DNA of 64,000 bases from Sipunculus nudus (lineage: Eukaryota > Annelida > Sipuncula > Golfingiida > Sipunculidae), in contig CM049317.1 of assembly GCA_026874595.1 (NCBI GenBank), positions 35,802,901 through 35,866,900 of the forward strand, read 5' to 3'. A program made the position numbers and the translations under genes. Positions 60,361 through 64,000 of this stretch are shown here, piece by piece (the first letter of the stretch is position 1; each line of letters opens with the position of its first letter). The notes beneath the pieces were generated by a model. That model was not told the origin of the DNA and did not search any database. It worked only from the letters and a program-made list of their open reading frames with translations.

Positions 60361-62290
60361 CCCTATAGGTTCTAGGGTCATGAGGTCAAAGGTCAAGGTC
60401 ACTGGACTGGCATTTTAAAAGATACTGTGGATGCATTTTAAGCCAAACTTTCATCCTAGGTCTTCCATCTTGAATATTTAGCTCACTTGCCAATAGTGGA
60501 TGATCCATATAAATTTTGGGGTCACAAGGTCAAAGGTCAAGGCCACAGCTATCTGTCCAAAAATTAGTTTCTGGATGATAATTCCTGCCTTTATTGATTT
60601 ATTGATTTCAAACTTGACTTATATATGTCCCATTGAAAAAGCAAAACTTTAATTGATTTTGGGGTCATGAGGTCAAAGGTCAAGGTCACCGGACACATCT
60701 TTAAAAGATTGTGGATGCATTTTTAGCCACACTTTTCATCTCAGACCTTTTATCTTGCACATATAAGTCATCTGCCAATAGAGAAAGACCCCTATCAGTT
60801 TTGAGGTCACAAGGTCAAAGGTGAAGGTCACAGGAGCCATCTGTCCAAAAATTAGTTCCTGGATGATAATTCCTTCTTTTATTGATGTATGGATTTCAAA
60901 CTTGACTTGTATATGTCCCATTGGAAAAGCAAGACCCAAATTGCTTTTGGGGTCATGAGGTCAAAGGTCAAGGTCACAGGACACATCTTTATAAAGATTG
61001 AGGATGCATTTTCAGCCAAACATTTCATCTCAGATCTTTCATCTTGCACATATAGTTCACCTGCCAAGAGAGGAAGAACCCTATCAATTTTGAGGTCACA
61101 AGGTCAAAGGTGAAGGTCACAGGAGCCATCTGTCCAAAAATTAGTTTCTGGATGTGATTCCTTCTTTTATTGATGTATGGATTTCGAACTTGACTTGTAT
61201 ATGACCCATTGGAAAAGCAAGACCCGAATTGATTTTGGAGTCACGAGGTCAAAGGTCAAGGTCACAGGAAACCTCTTTAAAAAGATTGTGGATGCATTTT
61301 CAGCCAAACAATTCATCTCAGGTCTTTCATCTTGCACATTTAGTTCACCTGCCAAGAGTGGCAGACCCCTATCAATTTTGAGGTCACAAGGTCAAAGGTG
61401 AAGGTCACAGGAGCCATCTGTCCAAAAATTAGTTTCTGGATGATAATTCCTGCTTTTATTAATGTATGGATTTCAAACTTGACTTGTATATGTCCCATTG
61501 GAAAAGCAAGACCCAAATTGATTTTAGGGTTATGAGGTCAAAGGTCAAGGTCACAGGACACATCTTTAAAAAGATGTGGATGCATTTTCAGCCAAACATT
61601 TCATCTCAGATCTTTCATCTTGCACATATAGTTCACCTGCCAAGAGAGAAAGAACCCTATCAATTTTGAGGTCACAAGGTCAAAGGTGAAGGTCACAGGA
61701 GCCATCTGTCCAAAAATTAGTTTCTAGATGATAATTCCTTCTTTTCATTGATGTATGGATTTCAAACTTGACTTGTATTTGACCCATTGGAAAAGCAAGA
61801 CCCAAATTAATTTTGGGGTCATGAGGTCAAAGGTCAAGGACACGGGAAACCTCTTTAAAAAGATTGTGGATGCATTTTCAGCCAAACATTTCATCTCAGA
61901 TCTTTCATCTTGCACATATAGTTCACCTGCCAAGAGTGGAAGACCCCTATCAATTTTGGGGTCACAAGGTCAAAGGTGAAGGTCACAGGAGCCATCTGTC
62001 CAAAAATTAATTTCTGGATGATAATTCCTGCTTTTATTGATGTATGGATTTCAAACTTGACTTGTATATGTCCCATTGGAAAAGCAAGACCAAAATTGGT
62101 TTTGGGGTCATGAGGTCAAAGGTCAAGGTCACAGGACACATCTTTAAAAAGATGTGGATGCATTTTCAGCCAAACATTTCATCTCAGATCTTTCATCTTG
62201 CACATATAGTTCTCCTGCCAAGAGAGGAAGAACACTATCAATTTGAGGTCATGAGGTCAAAGGTGAAGGTCACAGGACCAACATCTTCAA
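60361..62290 (+). repeat. About 288-bp tandem array carrying AGGTCA clusters
   Basis: Seven or so units of about 288 bp, each made of two related halves. One half carries GGTCATGAGGTCAAAGG leading into TCAAGGTCAC; the other carries GAGGTCACAAGGTCAAAGG leading into TGAAGGTCAC. Clusters start near 60383, 60527, 60670, 60803, 60958, 61091, 61248, 61378, 61536, 61669, 61826, 61960, 62110 and 62246. Other shared words are GCCATCTGTCCAAAAATTAG and CATTTTCAGCCAAACATTTC. Confidence 0.9.
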
Positions 62291-62404
62291 CAAGATTGTG
62301 GATTGTTAGATGGAAGAAACAATAAATATGCCAAGTGTCAGTATATGCAGCTAAAAATGGGGGTCTATTCTTAAAGGGGGGGGCCACTATGTCTGGGGAT
62401 ACTC

Positions 62405-62433
62405 TGGCACCTGCGGTGCCAAGAAATGTCTAG
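62405..62433 (+). other. 3' hairpin and CTAG terminus of Helitron-like element 3
   Basis: A perfect 7-bp stem with a TGC loop is followed by AGAAATGT and CTAG. It is the best preserved of the 3' ends in the window. Confidence 0.7.
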
Positions 62434-62763
62434 TTTTTCTCTGTTATTCACAGCCTGGTAAGGGCTCTATGTCTTATTGTAAATGCATCTTGTTACATAA
62501 ATATATCTGTGTAAGTTACCCAGTGACTTATTCTACTGCTGCAAGTATAAAAGTGCAAAAGTGTTTATCCAAATGTTAAGGAAATCAGGTATTCAGAGTC
62601 TGCTTTGAAAAAAGTGCTTGGAAATAAGAGAAGAAAAATATCTGTATGTAATAGATCTGCTGGATTTTGGTCATGCATTTGCAAGATCTGCTGAGACCAC
62701 AAAAATGGAGACAAGTTAACGGCAGTGATGACTTTATATATATGTTACACCCCAAATGTGAAA

Positions 62764-62845
62764 TTGCCCATTTCATGAAATGGACAGCCATTTTGCCCAT
62801 TTCATAATTGCTAAATTCTGTTTGCCTATTTCATGAAATAGGCAA
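62764..62845. repeat. Tandem palindromes around TTTCATGAAA
   Basis: A perfect 24-bp palindrome (62822-62845, half TTGCCTATTTCA) is preceded by an imperfect one (62766-62785, GCCCATTTCATGAAATGG) and a half-copy TTGCCCATTTCAT. Confidence 0.85.
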
Positions 62846-63287
62846 CTTAACTACAGTAAATATATTTCTCAGTTCTATAACTTGTGTATAAGGTATAAAG
62901 GACTGTTTGAAGGATTGCTTGATGGCATAAATGTTAATTAGGATGTGCTGTATAAACCATTATTGTTTATAATTTTTTTTTCATACCTAATTATGAGCAT
63001 GAATTAATATTGTGGTGTTACATGGAGATGCGTGGTTTCATGTGCATGTTAACTGTGTGGTACAAAACAGTACCTGTAAAATTACAGATAAAAGACAGGC
63101 TTAACTGATAACATGAAATAAAAGTCCAAATTTCAGCTTAATTTCCAATTTGTTGATTTCTTAAAATAGTTGTTTGTTTCTTAAAATATTAAACAATGTG
63201 GTTTATCAGTGTACTATTAGACATTTTCTGTCTGCGTATTACTACATAGTACTAAGGATTAAATGTAGTATTTTATTAAATATATTG

Positions 63288-63551
63288 AAGGCCCAGATCC
63301 CGAACAAACCCTGATCATCTAACACTGATCAGGATTCTGTCCAGTCCAAACCCCTATCGGGATCTAGTGCAGACCAAAACCTGATTCGGACTGAGAAAAC
63401 AAAACACAATGTGCTGAATTGGGAATTGGGTCTTGTCCGGCTCCAGCCCTGGCCCAGCCCAAATCCCTATCAGGGTATAGACCTTACTGAATCCTGATCA
63501 GGATTTGGTCTGGACCAGTCGGCGACTGGTCTGGATCGGGATCTGGGCCTT
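63288..63551. mobile_element. MITE-like element with 16-bp terminal inverted repeats
   Basis: AAGGCCCAGATCCCGA (63288-63303) is perfectly inverted at 63536-63551. The 264-bp interior is GC-richer than the flanks and repeats CTGATCAGGAT and TCGGGAT-like words. A related diverged sequence lies at 21655-21840. It is non-coding; the superfamily is unclear. Confidence 0.7.
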
Positions 63552-64000
63552 GACATATATATTTCAGGGTTTTCAGGACCCAGGGTGAGCATCTGTGATC
63601 CTCAAAATCTTTTTTGAGTGCTCCTCTTAGAGGTCCATCCCTTAGCTGGATCAGAGGTGCAAATTCTGGCCATAGGACTGAGAGGATAAAATTTATCTCT
63701 CGTAGCAGTCTCTGACTATTTGCTGACCACCTCAAGCAAACCAGTTCTAAAACATATTTGCATTGAATGTGGACATGGGGAATTTATAGTATTTGTGTAT
63801 TATGTGGTCTTTCCCACAAAAAATATTCACAATGGATATTAAATATCATTAACACATGGTTCAGTGTTTGATACAGAATAAAAAAAAGAGAGTACAGTCA
63901 GAACCAATGTTTTCTCTACTGACAAATTTTATATTTTTGATGTAATAAAATATAGCCTGTTGCCATCTGGTAAATTGTTTGAATTCTTTGAGAACAGATA

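Larger units (their letters stand above)
59710..62433 (+). mobile_element. Helitron-like element 3 with AGGTCA-rich array
   Basis: The left end is TGTATCCCCAGACAAAG (59710-59726). The subterminal inverted partner CTATGTCTGGGGATAC lies at 62387-62402. It is followed by a perfect hairpin (TGGCACC, loop TGC, GGTGCCA, 62405-62421), eight bases, and CTAG at 62430-62433, next base T. A TACTATGTTTT block and a (CCG)n tract follow the left end, as in elements 1 and 2, and one GGTGGCGCCACC palindrome occurs at about 60050-60061. It has no coding capacity. The architecture is that of a non-autonomous Helitron/Helentron carrying a tandem array. Confidence 0.75.
62434..64000. other. Intergenic with palindromes and one MITE
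   Basis: Only the TTTCATGAAA palindromes and the 63288-63551 MITE-like element were recognised. Confidence 0.4.

Noticed and set aside
60736-62325. Repeated 62-93 codon frames (MDFKLDLYMSHWKSK... and MAGELYVQDERSEMK...)
   Set aside because: They are translations of the 288-bp tandem unit on both strands.

Overview
The window is eukaryotic and animal. It is AT-rich, gene-poor and full of transposon remnants, microsatellites and short inverted repeats. The one clear gene is a TMEM169 homologue, a family known to me from animals. The mix of CR1/L2-like LINE remnants, a hAT fossil, Helitron-like elements with internal satellite arrays, and 'acggacggac' repeats suggests a lophotrochozoan, most likely a mollusc. 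The species is not identifiable from the sequence alone.

Layout. 1-7 kb: intergenic DNA with a 50-bp palindrome, a CRE/octamer/CCAAT cluster and a compound repeat (family A) that ends in a conserved hairpin. 7-14.4 kb: mostly unique AT-rich DNA, probably holding the 3' UTR of the gene. 14.4-16.1 kb, minus strand: a complete TMEM169-like coding exon. Two candidate upstream minus-strand exons with strong donors lie at 23.8-24.0 and 24.86-24.98 kb. 20.3-21.5 kb: G-rich hairpins and repeat family B, which ends in a Helitron-like hairpin. 25.15-31.1 kb: a 5'-truncated CR1/L2-like LINE (ORF1 intact, ORF2 broken) between GC-rich inverted flanks. 31.2-31.7 kb: the 3' end of a second LINE. 31.7-33 kb: simple repeats and a foldback element. 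33.3-34.3 kb: promoter-like motifs and a tRNA-like (SINE-type) sequence. 35.1-36.1 kb: a hAT remnant. 36.1-36.65 kb: an inverted copy of family A.

Three related Helitron-like, non-coding elements occur at 36838-40820, 54004-55177 and 59710-62433. Each begins TGTATCC, has the inverted partner of that end just inside its 3' terminus, and ends in CTAG followed by T. A clear 3' hairpin is present in the first and third. Each carries a tandem array. The first is an array of about 280 bp units built around the palindrome GGTGGCGCCACC; the third is an array of units carrying AGGTCA clusters that match nuclear-receptor half-sites. The second is a diverged relative of the first.

No operon-like or multi-gene system is visible. 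TMEM169 is the only confidently functional coding gene. The most unusual content is the set of satellite-bearing Helitron-like elements that could amplify transcription-factor or insulator-like motifs.
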